Of a stretch of 64,000 bases of DNA, positions 43,136 to 51,089 are shown piece by piece. Numbering within the stretch: position 1 is the first letter of the stretch; each line of letters begins with the position of its first letter. The stretch comes from CAVXJN01 sp963762165 (GTDB taxonomy: Bacteria; Pseudomonadota; Gammaproteobacteria; JASBUN01). The stretch is taken from the NCBI GenBank assembly GCA_963762165.1, contig CAVXJN010000001.1:868001-932000 (forward strand), given 5' to 3'. The notes beneath the pieces were generated by a model, which did not search any database, was not told the DNA's origin, and was given only the letters and a program-made list of their open reading frames with translations. The position numbers and the translations under genes were made by a program.

Positions 43136-43933
43136 TCAGCGGCTGAAATAGGCCATCCAAGCGCTACCCAATTGCAGCATATCCATGTCCTTGAGCACGA
43201 TGGTCCCGGCACCAAGATCTTGACTGTTCAGACGCACCACCTGTTGCCGCGCCTCGGGCGCGCGTCGCACCACGCAGCGATCCTGCTCCCGCTGCACCTT
43301 TACACCGGGCAACAACTCCAATCCTTCGTCGGGGACGTTTACCCGCTGTCCGGCGCGCTCGCCCACCATTACCTTGAAGTAGCCGCCGTACGCCTGCGAT
43401 GCGGAGTTTTCGTCGGCCGCTTCAGCCGCAATCGGCTTTGGCGCTGCAGCCGGTGACGATGGCGAAACCGCCGCGGCCTCCAGAGCGGACTTCGATTGGA
43501 CTTCGGGTGCACGCTGCCGGCGTTGCAGCCCAGGCGGCGCCCCGGAATGCCGGCCCGGAGCGTCTGTCTTGCGGGCCAAAGGCGCTTCTCGCACCATCAC
43601 CATAGTCGCATCGGCTGCCGGTGCCCGGGGCGGCGCAGCCGCCGGGGCCGCCGCATCGACGCGCAGTTCGAATTTGCCGATGACGATGACATCGCCGGCA
43701 TGCAACGTATGCATACGCACCCGGCGACCGTTTACAAAAGTACCGTTGGTGCTGCCAAGGTCTTCAATATAGGAAGACTTGAAATAGCTGACGATCTTGG
43801 CGTGATGTCCGCTGACCGTCGCATCACTCAGGCAAAAATCATTGTCGGTCTTGCGCCCGATGGTAACCGTCCCGGGCTTGAGCTCACGCTCGGTCGGCGG
43901 AGTTCCCTCACCGCTGATCGTAATTCTGGTCAT
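43136..43933 (-). CDS. FHA-domain protein with long disordered linker
   Basis: 265 residues. N-terminal forkhead-associated (phosphothreonine-binding) domain: GTVTIGRKTDNDFCLSDATV, SGHHAKIVSYFKSSYIEDLG, STNGTFVNGRRVR and GDVIVIGKFELRV. An Ala/Pro-rich linker of about 90 residues leads to a second FHA-like C-terminal region (MVGERAGQRVNVPDEGLELL, AGTIVLKDMDMLQLG) that lacks the STNGT core. No Ser/Thr kinase gene is visible nearby. One of two FHA proteins in the window. Confidence 0.88.
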   Translation of the reverse strand: MTRITISGEGTPPTERELKPGTVTIGRKTDNDFCLSDATVSGHHAKIVSYFKSSYIEDLGSTNGTFVNGRRVRMHTLHAGDVIVIGKFELRVDAAAPAAAPPRAPAADATMVMVREAPLARKTDAPGRHSGAPPGLQRRQRAPEVQSKSALEAAAVSPSSPAAAPKPIAAEAADENSASQAYGGYFKVMVGERAGQRVNVPDEGLELLPGVKVQREQDRCVVRRAPEARQQVVRLNSQDLGAGTIVLKDMDMLQLGSAWMAYFSR

Positions 43934-43993
43934 GGCGCCCCTCCGCTGTAGATTCTAATAGCGGCAGCATGGGCGCCAACTTTAGAAATTTTT

Positions 43994-44329
43994 TCAATCT
44001 TTGACGACTAGTTCCGCACTGAGCTGATCGCCCTGCAAATCTATGCGCACCGCGCGCAGATCGGGCAGGCGCTGGGCCAGATAGGTCAACATGGCCGCGG
44101 CCTTCTCTTCAGCGCCTTGCTGGAGCGCCTGAGCCATGGATTGAGCGACGAACTGCGCCCGCTGCATCGACTCCGGCGCCGCAATCCATTCCCCGTGCAA
44201 GTCGATGCCTTCGTCCATTTTGCGATCCATGCGGCTCAAATAGTTCTGCTGCAGAATCGGAACCGGCTTGCTGCGGTCATACTGCAGCACTTCGGCGCCG
44301 TTGAAGTAGGTCGATACGGTCTGGGTCAT
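43994..44329 (-). CDS. Hypothetical protein
   Basis: 111 residues from ATG 44329 (the longer frame to 44581 has poor composition). Soluble: VSTYFNGAEVLQYDRSKPVP, LQQNYLSRMDRKMDEGIDLH, then helices MQRAQFVAQSMAQALQQGAE and AAAMLTYLAQRLPDLRAVRI. Not recognised. It shares strand with the FHA gene, which starts 60 bases away, and may be in the same unit. Confidence 0.65.
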   Translation of the reverse strand: MTQTVSTYFNGAEVLQYDRSKPVPILQQNYLSRMDRKMDEGIDLHGEWIAAPESMQRAQFVAQSMAQALQQGAEEKAAAMLTYLAQRLPDLRAVRIDLQGDQLSAELVVKD

Positions 44330-44661
44330 GGGAAATTTCGTTGCGTGTGCAGGGTGGTATTCTAACCCGGCGCCGGCGTCCACTTGAACCGGCCAACGGC
44401 TACCGGCGTGAACATTCCATCCCAGGCGCATGGCTTCGCGCTTGCGCTGCTGCGGCTCGGTCGAATATCCCGACCTCAGAATCCGGCGTACGGTGCCAAC
44501 ACCTGCGGCGGGCAACGACCGGATGGAGCGTCGCCCGCTACACGGCGGCGCGGGTCGGTTCCAAATCAGAGGGGTCGGCAAACGCGGTTTTATGGCCTGC
44601 GGAGACGGCTCGGGGCGCTGTGGTCACAGCTGCGCCGACGGGTCGGGAAACCTCCGGTCGA
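44330..44661. other. 332-base stretch without a supported gene
   Basis: Several overlapping frames are open on the plus strand, but their products are Arg/Pro-rich and show no family feature. I see no tRNA fold, no repeat and no clear promoter. It lies between the start of the unknown 43994-44329 gene and the end of the K+ channel-like gene, so it should hold a promoter for the former. Confidence 0.5.
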
Positions 44662-46386
44662 TCAGAGGCTGCGCCCCGAATCGGCCCTTGAGGGACCCAG
44701 GCGCGCCGCGACCCAGCGCCAGACGTAACCGCTCGGCCGGTCGATGCCGTAGCGGACGTATTCGAGAGTGTTGTGGTTGCGCAGAATCCAATTCATATGG
44801 CGCTCGGCCTGGCTACTGCCGCACACCAATATCCGGTCATCCACCGCCAGGCGGGTATCCGGGGCCGGCAGCAATGTCTGCTCGCCCGCCCGATCGAGCA
44901 GCAGCACAATGGCCGGCAACGTATTGGCCTGCTGGCGCGGGTCGGTGAGCAAATCGCCCAGGCGCACCGCTTCCCCGGCCGCCAGCGCGTCAGCCACCGC
45001 CGGCGCGCGGGCGCGGTCCATGACCATATGCCAGCTGTCGGGCGCATCCTCGCCGGTGACGCCGGCGATTCGGCTCACCAGCACGTTGGCCCAGTCATCG
45101 TCCTGGGCTCGGGCATGGCGCAAAAAATCGGCCAGCAACGGCGTCGTGATATAGGCCAGGATGCGGCGCGCGATAATTCGCCCAGGCTGCATCACCATGT
45201 TCAGCCAGGCGGACTCGAACAACGCGCCGTTGCGACCCAGGTTCTGACGTGCCACCGTGAACAGGTCTTCTTTGATTTCCCTGGCGGTAACCAAAATGGA
45301 CAGATTGTCGGCGTCGTTTTCGGTACCGGCAATGATGCCCACCGCTTGTTCGATACGCGCCTCTCTCAGCGTTGTCGCTTCGGTTCCGCGTCCGCGCACC
45401 GTCCCTTCCGGCGCTCCGGCTGCTTCAGGATTGCTTTCCACCACAATCACGTCCACGCCTTCGAATGACAACGCCCGCCGAACCGCCTTACCGAAGCGGC
45501 CGTAGCCGCACAACACCCAGGTGCCACGCGGCGGGCTGAGAGGGCGCTCTGCGGCGCCATCGCCGGTGCTGGTCATCCACTCGTTCAGCAAGTACAAACT
45601 GGGGGAGTGAACCGCCAGGGCCAGCCGGTCTCCGAATTCGTCGTCGGCGTTGATCACGTGATCGGTGCCAAAAGACTCAAGATTCGCCGCAGTCTCGGCA
45701 TATTCAGCGCGGCTGATGACCTCTACCGTCGGCACCAGCAGTTTCGCGCTGATGGCGATGCCGAGGTTCACCTGATCGCTGTTGGTGAGCGCCAGCACGC
45801 CCTGGCATTCCGGTTCCAACAAGCCCGCAGCGCGCAAAACTTCCAGATCGCTGGCATCGGCACAGAGCGCCGGCACCGGCATCGGGAAGCCGGCCACATC
45901 CAGCGCATCAATTCGCGCTTGAACGATATCGAGGGCCACGACCCGGATGTTCCGTTCCGAAAGCGCCTGTACCAACAGGCTGCCGGTATCGCCGTAACCG
46001 CAGACAATGTAAAACGGTTCGGCGATACGGCGCACCGCGCGCACGAACATCGTATGCTGGACGATGCGCCAGAAGGCCTGATCCTGAAATGTCGCCAGTA
46101 GACTGCCGATTGCATACAGCCACGCGATCACCGTGGCGTAAATGGCGAACATGGTCCAAAGACGTTGCGCGTCGGAAAACGGATGTGGAACCTCGCCGAG
46201 GCCGATGGTCGAACCCATGAAGCTGACGAAATAAAAGGCGTGAAAAAAACTCATCCGCCACGGCTCGCCGTTGACATCGATTCCGGGAATCAGCACGAGG
46301 CCGAGCACCGAAACCGCATATGCGCACAACAGGATGATGAGCGGTACCCTTACCCGCCGCAGGAGCACGAAAATGATACCGTGCAT
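44662..46386 (-). CDS. Potassium-channel-like protein with tandem NAD-binding RCK domains
   Basis: 574 residues. About three membrane segments at the N-terminus (VPLIILLCAYAVSVLGLVLI, FFHAFYFVSFMGSTIGLGE, LWTMFAIYATVIAWLYAIGS) form an ion-channel pore module with the filter-like sequence TIGLGE in place of the usual TVGYGD. Two RCK/TrkA-N domains follow: IVCGYGDTGSLLVQALSERN with ALCADASDLEVLRAAGL, and TWVLCGYGRFGKAVRRALSF with VRGRGTEATTLREARI. A TrkA-C-like region ends it. Cytoplasmic nucleotide or ligand gating of cation flux is likely. Probably one operon with the DUF6394-like gene 60 bases upstream. Confidence 0.88.
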   Translation of the reverse strand: MHGIIFVLLRRVRVPLIILLCAYAVSVLGLVLIPGIDVNGEPWRMSFFHAFYFVSFMGSTIGLGEVPHPFSDAQRLWTMFAIYATVIAWLYAIGSLLATFQDQAFWRIVQHTMFVRAVRRIAEPFYIVCGYGDTGSLLVQALSERNIRVVALDIVQARIDALDVAGFPMPVPALCADASDLEVLRAAGLLEPECQGVLALTNSDQVNLGIAISAKLLVPTVEVISRAEYAETAANLESFGTDHVINADDEFGDRLALAVHSPSLYLLNEWMTSTGDGAAERPLSPPRGTWVLCGYGRFGKAVRRALSFEGVDVIVVESNPEAAGAPEGTVRGRGTEATTLREARIEQAVGIIAGTENDADNLSILVTAREIKEDLFTVARQNLGRNGALFESAWLNMVMQPGRIIARRILAYITTPLLADFLRHARAQDDDWANVLVSRIAGVTGEDAPDSWHMVMDRARAPAVADALAAGEAVRLGDLLTDPRQQANTLPAIVLLLDRAGEQTLLPAPDTRLAVDDRILVCGSSQAERHMNWILRNHNTLEYVRYGIDRPSGYVWRWVAARLGPSRADSGRSL

Positions 46387-46446
46387 GGCCGTTCCTCCTT
46401 CAGGGTCCTGAATCGGTGCCCGGCAGCCGGGAGCAGGTGGCCGGAA

Positions 46447-46830
46447 TCACCGGCGCAGCATCACGGTCTCAACCACGAGAATCGCGACGGAGGTGATATT
46501 GGCGAGCAGCGCGCCGCCGGAGAGCGCGACGATACTGGCCATGGCGGAAGGCGTCAGGCCGGCTTCGGAGGCGTGAACGACGAATCCCCACAGCACCGCG
46601 GCGGCCACCAGTTGCAGGTCTGCGACGAGACTGGTGGCGAGCAATACCGCGCCGACGTGGGTGCGATCGCCGAATTTCAACACCGTGGCGATCAGGCTCA
46701 CTATCAGGGCCGCGTACAGCTCGTAGACGTCGTGGTGATTGGGATTGTCGATGTCACCGATGAAAAATCCGAAATTCAGCGTCAGCGCCAGGACTATGAA
46801 AAACGCGAAAACGACCTTTTCCAGATTCAT
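46447..46830 (-). CDS. DUF6394-like small membrane protein
   Basis: 127 residues with four hydrophobic segments (MNLEKVVFAFFIVLALTLNF, VYELYAALIVSLIATVLKFG, LATSLVADLQLVAAAVLWGF, GGALLANITSVAILVVETVM). The start GFFIGDIDNPNHHDVYELYA and the middle FGDRTHVGAVLLATSLVADL look like the DUF6394 family as I remember it; this needs a profile check. It lies directly upstream of the dual-RCK channel gene, so a role as an accessory subunit is possible (inference). Confidence 0.75.
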   Translation of the reverse strand: MNLEKVVFAFFIVLALTLNFGFFIGDIDNPNHHDVYELYAALIVSLIATVLKFGDRTHVGAVLLATSLVADLQLVAAAVLWGFVVHASEAGLTPSAMASIVALSGGALLANITSVAILVVETVMLRR

Positions 46831-46871
46831 GCGCTCCTCCCCTTGTTATCCGACCGCGACGACGTCGCTCG

Positions 46872-47345
46872 TCATGGTGTAAGCCGCGTATCGAGCGGGA
46901 TGGTTCCCTGGTATTCGAAACCGACCGGCACCAGACGGGTGCTCAACTTCACGTCACCCGCAAGCCGGTAGCGCAGCTCGCCATGCTGGACGTCGGGCCA
47001 CTGTTTGAGCTGTGCGATCAGGGTGCCGATGGTGCTGATCATATCGACATCCAGCACACGCTCCTCATATGCGGGCACCGTGACCGATTGGCTGCTGACA
47101 CCGCGGGCGAATTCGAGGCCGTTCAGATACAAACGATACTGCAGCCCCGCGATGGGCAGGGAGTAAGGGTTCGGGTTCTGGATCCGCAGCTGCAGCCGAT
47201 ACCGTTGCTCGAGGAGCTGGGCGTCCAACAGACTGAGACTGGAAATCGAAATGGACGGCGCTTGAATACGAATGAAAGGGCCTGAACACGCCATCAGCAC
47301 CGAACAAATCGACAGCAGCAATCCGAGACGTAACCGCATCCGCAT
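46872..47345 (-). CDS. LEA type 2 family lipoprotein
   Basis: 157 residues with a lipoprotein signal (lipobox LMACSG near residue 20). The LEA_2/WHy beta-sandwich is indicated by ISISSLSLLDAQLLEQRYRL, LRIQNPNPYSLPIAGLQYRL and LEFARGVSSQSVTVPAYEER. The NPNPY pattern is characteristic. LEA_2 proteins are associated with desiccation and osmotic stress. It would be anchored in a membrane facing the periplasm. It lies just upstream of the DUF6394/channel pair in the same direction. Confidence 0.87.
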   Translation of the reverse strand: MRMRLRLGLLLSICSVLMACSGPFIRIQAPSISISSLSLLDAQLLEQRYRLQLRIQNPNPYSLPIAGLQYRLYLNGLEFARGVSSQSVTVPAYEERVLDVDMISTIGTLIAQLKQWPDVQHGELRYRLAGDVKLSTRLVPVGFEYQGTIPLDTRLTP

Positions 47346-47476
47346 CTCCCAGGTAGTACCGTTACAGTATGTGCTTGCACAACTTGATGCAACGCCCGCC
47401 TTGGTTTGGTGTATGGCGTGATAAGATTTACGCCATCGCGCCAGCTCACTTGCGAAGCAATCACCCGGAAACGACG

Positions 47477-48058
47477 ATGCTCTACCTGCGAATCATTGGC
47501 CTTGCCTTCGCCGCGTTGATCTACGGATGCGCCTCGGCACCGCCACTGCGTCCCGCCCAATACGGCCACCCGGAACTGGTCGAGATTCACCGCGCTTTCG
47601 AACATGCCGTGCAACAGGCGCACGAAGATCCTGACGTGCACTGGCGCAGCGGCTGGACCGGCAATGTATTAGTGAACATGAGCCCGGAAAATGACCACGG
47701 CTTGTGCTATCAGTGGCAGGAATTGGTCTACGCGGGCGTGCTCGACACCGTCGAACGCGTCGGCTGGCACGCCAATGGCATCGTCATCAACGACAAGACC
47801 CGGCATGAACATCATGCCGTGGTCGTCTTCGACCCGAAGGTCACGGACCAGGACCATATTCTCGACGCACCTGAAGCCAACCCGGCGTGGGTTTTGGACG
47901 CCTGGCGACGCGGCAAAGCCGACATTTTCACCGTGCAACAGTGGATCGAATTGCCGTTATTCAAACTGGTGCCACCGAGGATCACCGGCGTGACCATCGA
48001 TTCCAACATCAGCGCTTCGCTGCATCATCAGGCGCGAACCGAAAGCACTGCGGAGTAA
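47477..48058 (+). CDS. Lipoprotein of unknown function
   Basis: 193 residues from ATG 47477 with a lipobox (LIYGCAS). The mature part has a Cys/Trp-rich middle (HWRSGWTGNVLVNMSPENDH, GLCYQWQELVYAGVL) and a His-rich segment (DKTRHEHHAVVVFDPKVTDQ) that could bind metal. The end is PRITGVTIDSNISASLHHQ. Family not recognised. The next gene starts seven bases after its stop, so they form an operon. It diverges from the LEA-type lipoprotein gene. Confidence 0.7.
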   Translation: MLYLRIIGLAFAALIYGCASAPPLRPAQYGHPELVEIHRAFEHAVQQAHEDPDVHWRSGWTGNVLVNMSPENDHGLCYQWQELVYAGVLDTVERVGWHANGIVINDKTRHEHHAVVVFDPKVTDQDHILDAPEANPAWVLDAWRRGKADIFTVQQWIELPLFKLVPPRITGVTIDSNISASLHHQARTESTAE

Positions 48059-48064
48059 AACGAC

Positions 48065-48460
48065 ATGGCGACCCGAACCGAATTGTCCCTGCCCGAGGCA
48101 CAAGTGGAGCGAGTCGAACTCGAAGGAGACACATTACGCATCCATATGCGCGAATTCTTCAGCTTCGTCTCTATTAGCGGTTCAGCCGAACAAACCCAAT
48201 GGCGCCAAGCCGGGGTGTTGGTGATCGAAGCCGCGGAAATCGAAAATGAACTGCCGCAAGGTCCTTTCGTGCTTACAGGCGGCGACATTCAGGCCAACAC
48301 CTACACCTATCGTGATCGAGTGCCGCTGCCGCTGGACTCGCGAGGGCGCGTCGGTTGCACGCTGAAAATCGAAGGCAATGAAATTCCGCTCTCCGCGTCA
48401 GGCACTCACCTGCAGCTGCAAACGCTGGGTGAGCGTCGTTACGTCGCTCACGTCAAGTAG
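48065..48460 (+). CDS. Conserved hypothetical protein
   Basis: 131 residues, soluble, beta-rich: RTELSLPEAQVERVELEGDT, IHMREFFSFVSISGSAEQTQ, GDIQANTYTYRDRVPLPLDS and GCTLKIEGNEIPLSASGTHL. It looks like a small beta-barrel or sandwich. Not recognised. It follows the lipoprotein gene by seven bases and is very probably co-transcribed with it. Confidence 0.7.
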   Translation: MATRTELSLPEAQVERVELEGDTLRIHMREFFSFVSISGSAEQTQWRQAGVLVIEAAEIENELPQGPFVLTGGDIQANTYTYRDRVPLPLDSRGRVGCTLKIEGNEIPLSASGTHLQLQTLGERRYVAHVK

Positions 48461-48526
48461 TGTCGGCAGGGGGCGGGGGTTCAAGTTGGATCCGCGCCAC
48501 GTGCGATCGATACTCATCGGTCCGCT

Positions 48527-49429
48527 TTATTTCGAGGCCCGTGCCCTGGCTTGCGCATTGGCGGCGATCTGCTGCTGCATTTGGCGTTGATTTCGAAGTT
48601 CGCGGCGCTTGTTGGCGAAATAATCCTCACGACTGAGTTCGTGCAACTGACGCCCGTAGTGCTCAACCATGCGGTACCAGGTCCCCATGCTGGCCTCGGG
48701 CTGACGCCGAGCCGGAAGGTCATCCGTCTGCAAATAGGCTCTAAGCGCGAGGTAGTAACGCATGGCGTTGCGTTCGATCATGCCGCGCACGCCCTGGACG
48801 AACTCCGGCTTGCCCGAATCGGTCTGCCCGACGATCGAAAAACCGATCTTGTCCTTGCCGAGCGTGGCCAAGTACGCCGATGTCGCCATGCGGCTGCGCC
48901 AACTGTCCTCGTAGCCCCAACTCAATTCCACCAGCGTACCCTGTTCCACCGGCGCCGCTTGCACTGAGATACGATAATCCTGCGTACCCAGGGGTCCGTC
49001 CGCCGCGCGCACGGTAACACGCAGATAATTGTCACGATTACTGGCGATGCTGAAGTTGCCGTTGACGTGATAAGCGTCCTGGGGAGGTTGATAGAATTTA
49101 CGGCCGACGAACAACGACAATTCCGCGCCCTCTTGACCGTGGCGCCACGTGCAGGCTTTGACATTCTGGTTCAGCGCCAGGAATTGACACCACTGATCCG
49201 GCTGCCCCAGCGCATCCCGCACCTCGTGAAACGGTTGCGGCAACACCGCGTAAATGTCCGCGCCCAAGCGCTGACCGGAATTGTGCGAACGAATGTATAA
49301 CGGCTCGTCGAACGGATTCCGTTCGGTGTTCTGGCGTACATACTGAAACTGCTGCAGCAACTCTTGCCGGTCCGCGTATGCCGGGACCGCCACCATCACC
49401 GTGAATAAAACAAGCCAGATCGTCTTCAT
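48527..49429 (-). CDS. Periplasmic protein of unknown function
   Basis: 300 residues with a Sec signal peptide ending VPAYA. The middle (ADIYAVLPQPFHEVRDALGQ, PDQWCQFLALNQNVKACTW, ELSLFVGRKFYQPPQDAYHV) looks like a lipid-binding SRPBCC/START-type fold with a likely disulfide between two Cys. The later part (GTLVELSWGYEDSWRSRMAT, VQGVRGMIERNAMRYYLALR) is helical. It ends in a Gln/Arg-rich tail. Function not known; the fold suggestion is by eye. Confidence 0.68.
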   Translation of the reverse strand: MKTIWLVLFTVMVAVPAYADRQELLQQFQYVRQNTERNPFDEPLYIRSHNSGQRLGADIYAVLPQPFHEVRDALGQPDQWCQFLALNQNVKACTWRHGQEGAELSLFVGRKFYQPPQDAYHVNGNFSIASNRDNYLRVTVRAADGPLGTQDYRISVQAAPVEQGTLVELSWGYEDSWRSRMATSAYLATLGKDKIGFSIVGQTDSGKPEFVQGVRGMIERNAMRYYLALRAYLQTDDLPARRQPEASMGTWYRMVEHYGRQLHELSREDYFANKRRELRNQRQMQQQIAANAQARARASK

Positions 49430-49468
49430 GTCGATGTCCGCAGTTCTTCGCTGCCCTCGGCGCTCGCC

Positions 49469-50020
49469 TTATTTGCTGACCACGTGCACGCTGCTTGCCT
49501 GAGGCCCCTTTTCGCCCAGCTCTTCACTGAATCGAACCTGAGTGCCGACATCGAGTTTTTCGAAATCGCCGTTCAGCAGGCTGTTGCGGTGAAAATAAAC
49601 CTCCCGGCCGTCGATGGTTTCAATCACTCCGAAGTCCTGATCGAACACCAGATTGCGAATGCGGCCCTGTGGCGGCGGCTCGTGGAGCTTGGTTTTGCCC
49701 CGAATCACACGGGTGTAATCCTCGAGTTGACGCCGCGCAGCGTCAAATGCATCGCGCACAGCGACATACACATCTTCGTGGGCATGATTGTCGTGCGGCG
49801 CACGACTCACCACCAGTTCCTTGCCGGGCACGGTGATGTCGATTAAAACTTGGTAGAGGGCGCCTTTGTGGTGATGTTTGTGGGGCGCTTCCACGATTAC
49901 CTTGCAACTCATGACGTGATCCGCAAACCGATCCAGCTTGTCCGCACGTTCCCGAATCTTGCTCTCGACAGCCTCGGACGGATTCATGTTTCGAAACGTG
50001 ATCTGCAATGGCAATTGCAT
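49469..50020 (-). CDS. Ribosome hibernation factor (HPF/RaiA) fused to cold shock domain
   Basis: 183 residues. N-terminal S30AE/HPF domain (about 1-100): QITFRNMNPSEAVESKIRER, DKLDRFADHVMSCKVIVEA, then YVAVRDAFDAARRQLEDY. C-terminal cold shock domain (about 118-182): IRNLVFDQDFGVIETIDGRE, VYFHRNSLLNGDFEKLDVG and RFSEELGEKGPQASSVHVV. In RNP1 the usual KGYGFI is replaced by DFGVI. The fusion would tie ribosome inactivation to RNA binding under stress. Intact. Confidence 0.92.
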   Translation of the reverse strand: MQLPLQITFRNMNPSEAVESKIRERADKLDRFADHVMSCKVIVEAPHKHHHKGALYQVLIDITVPGKELVVSRAPHDNHAHEDVYVAVRDAFDAARRQLEDYTRVIRGKTKLHEPPPQGRIRNLVFDQDFGVIETIDGREVYFHRNSLLNGDFEKLDVGTQVRFSEELGEKGPQASSVHVVSK

Positions 50021-50288
50021 CAGGTTCTCCTCGATATGGCGTAGCCGCGCGCGCGGACAGCGGCATCAGATTCACCCTTTGTATTCCGGCCTGTGGCACG
50101 TGCAGCGTCGCACTTCGGCACTGCCAGCGAACTGCACATTGAACGTGCGTCTGACTTTTCGCCCGGGCCGGTATCACGCTTCAGCATAGTTCCAGATTGG
50201 CGCGTAGCAGACTGGCGCCCGCGGTCCGCGGCTTCTAAGCTGCGTAACGAGCCCGGCAGCGGCCGGCGCACCGCGACGGAAGTCAGCC

Positions 50289-50516
50289 ATGGCCTACGCC
50301 AATTTGAACGCACTGCAAACCCTTGCTCGCGCCGGGGATCCCGAGACGCCATCGCCGCCGCCTGAGGTGCCGCCGGATCAGCCACCCGAGCAGCCCCCGA
50401 GCCCGGTTCCGCCCGACATGCCGCCGGATCGGCCGGACGAATCCCCCGCCGAGCCGCCGCCGGAAATGCCCCCGGGGCAGCCGGCGGAAGTGCCACCAAT
50501 GCCACCTGAATATTGA
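50289..50516 (+). CDS. Proline-rich small protein with PPE/PPD-type repeats
   Basis: 75 residues from ATG 50289. After a short start (MAYANLNALQTLARAG) almost every second or third residue is Pro (about 30), in irregular units such as PEVPPDQPPEQ, PDMPPDRPDE and PEMPPGQPAEVPP. No signal peptide. Such sequences form extended rods or arise from GC-rich, out-of-frame DNA, so its reality is uncertain. It lies in the gap after the HPF-fusion gene's start and converges on the CBS gene. Confidence 0.45.
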   Translation: MAYANLNALQTLARAGDPETPSPPPEVPPDQPPEQPPSPVPPDMPPDRPDESPAEPPPEMPPGQPAEVPPMPPEY

Positions 50517-50534
50517 ACGCTCGGGATGCGCTGA

Positions 50535-50990
50535 TCACGGCCGATTGCGAACCTTTCGCTCGCGGAGCTGTTCGCGGCTCACTAGGCGTACCAGGTCCTC
50601 CATTTGCTCGGCGAACACGTTGATGAAATCGTCCACGGTGATGACCCCGATCAGACCGCCGGTTCGGTTCACGACCGGCATGCGCCGCACACCGCCGTTG
50701 CGCATGCGCTGCAGGGTCGCCATGGTGTCGTCTTCTTCGTTGGCGGTCAGCAGGTCGCCGCTCATGACGTCGGCCGCCCGAAGTTGATCGGCATCGCCGT
50801 CCTCGGCCAGCACTTCGATTGCCAGGTCTCGATCGGTCAGGATGCCGATCGGCAAGCGCTGGCCGTCGCGTTCCTCGACGATCAGCACATCGCCCACGTG
50901 GTGTTCGCGCATCAGGCGGGCCGCATCACGGACCGATCCATCCGCGCCCATCACAATCACGTCGCGATTACAGTATTCACCCACACTCAT
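50535..50990 (-). CDS. Tandem CBS-domain protein
   Basis: 151 residues. Two CBS motifs forming one Bateman module: VIVMGADGSVRDAARLMREH with VEERDGQRLPIGILTDRDLA, and DVMSGDLLTANEEDDTMATL with PVVNRTGGLIGVITVDDFIN. The conserved Thr-Asp after GILTDRDL is the ribose contact in AMP/ATP-binding CBS pairs. A stand-alone adenylate-nucleotide sensor is likely; partner unknown. Confidence 0.92.
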   Translation of the reverse strand: MSVGEYCNRDVIVMGADGSVRDAARLMREHHVGDVLIVEERDGQRLPIGILTDRDLAIEVLAEDGDADQLRAADVMSGDLLTANEEDDTMATLQRMRNGGVRRMPVVNRTGGLIGVITVDDFINVFAEQMEDLVRLVSREQLRERKVRNRP

Positions 50991-51077
50991 GTTGCTCTCC
51001 TTGTTTGCAGGACTTTGGCGCCTACTGCCGCGAGACGATCAAGCGCGCGCGGCTCCCACGCAGCGCCCCTGAGTCCC

Positions 51078-51083
51078 TATAAT
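51078..51083 (+). promoter_or_regulatory. Consensus -10 element just upstream of the SRAP gene
   Basis: TATAAT ends seven bases before the ATG at 51090. If used, transcription would start at or next to the ATG, giving a leaderless mRNA. No strong -35 hexamer is seen, and no Shine-Dalgarno site lies before the ATG, which fits leaderless initiation. Other start sites further upstream cannot be excluded. Confidence 0.45.
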
Positions 51084-51089
51084 GGCGTC

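Noticed and set aside
44384..44728. Overlapping plus-strand ORFs between the unknown gene and the channel gene
   Set aside because: All are Arg/Pro/Gly-rich, with no conserved motif and no ribosome-binding site.
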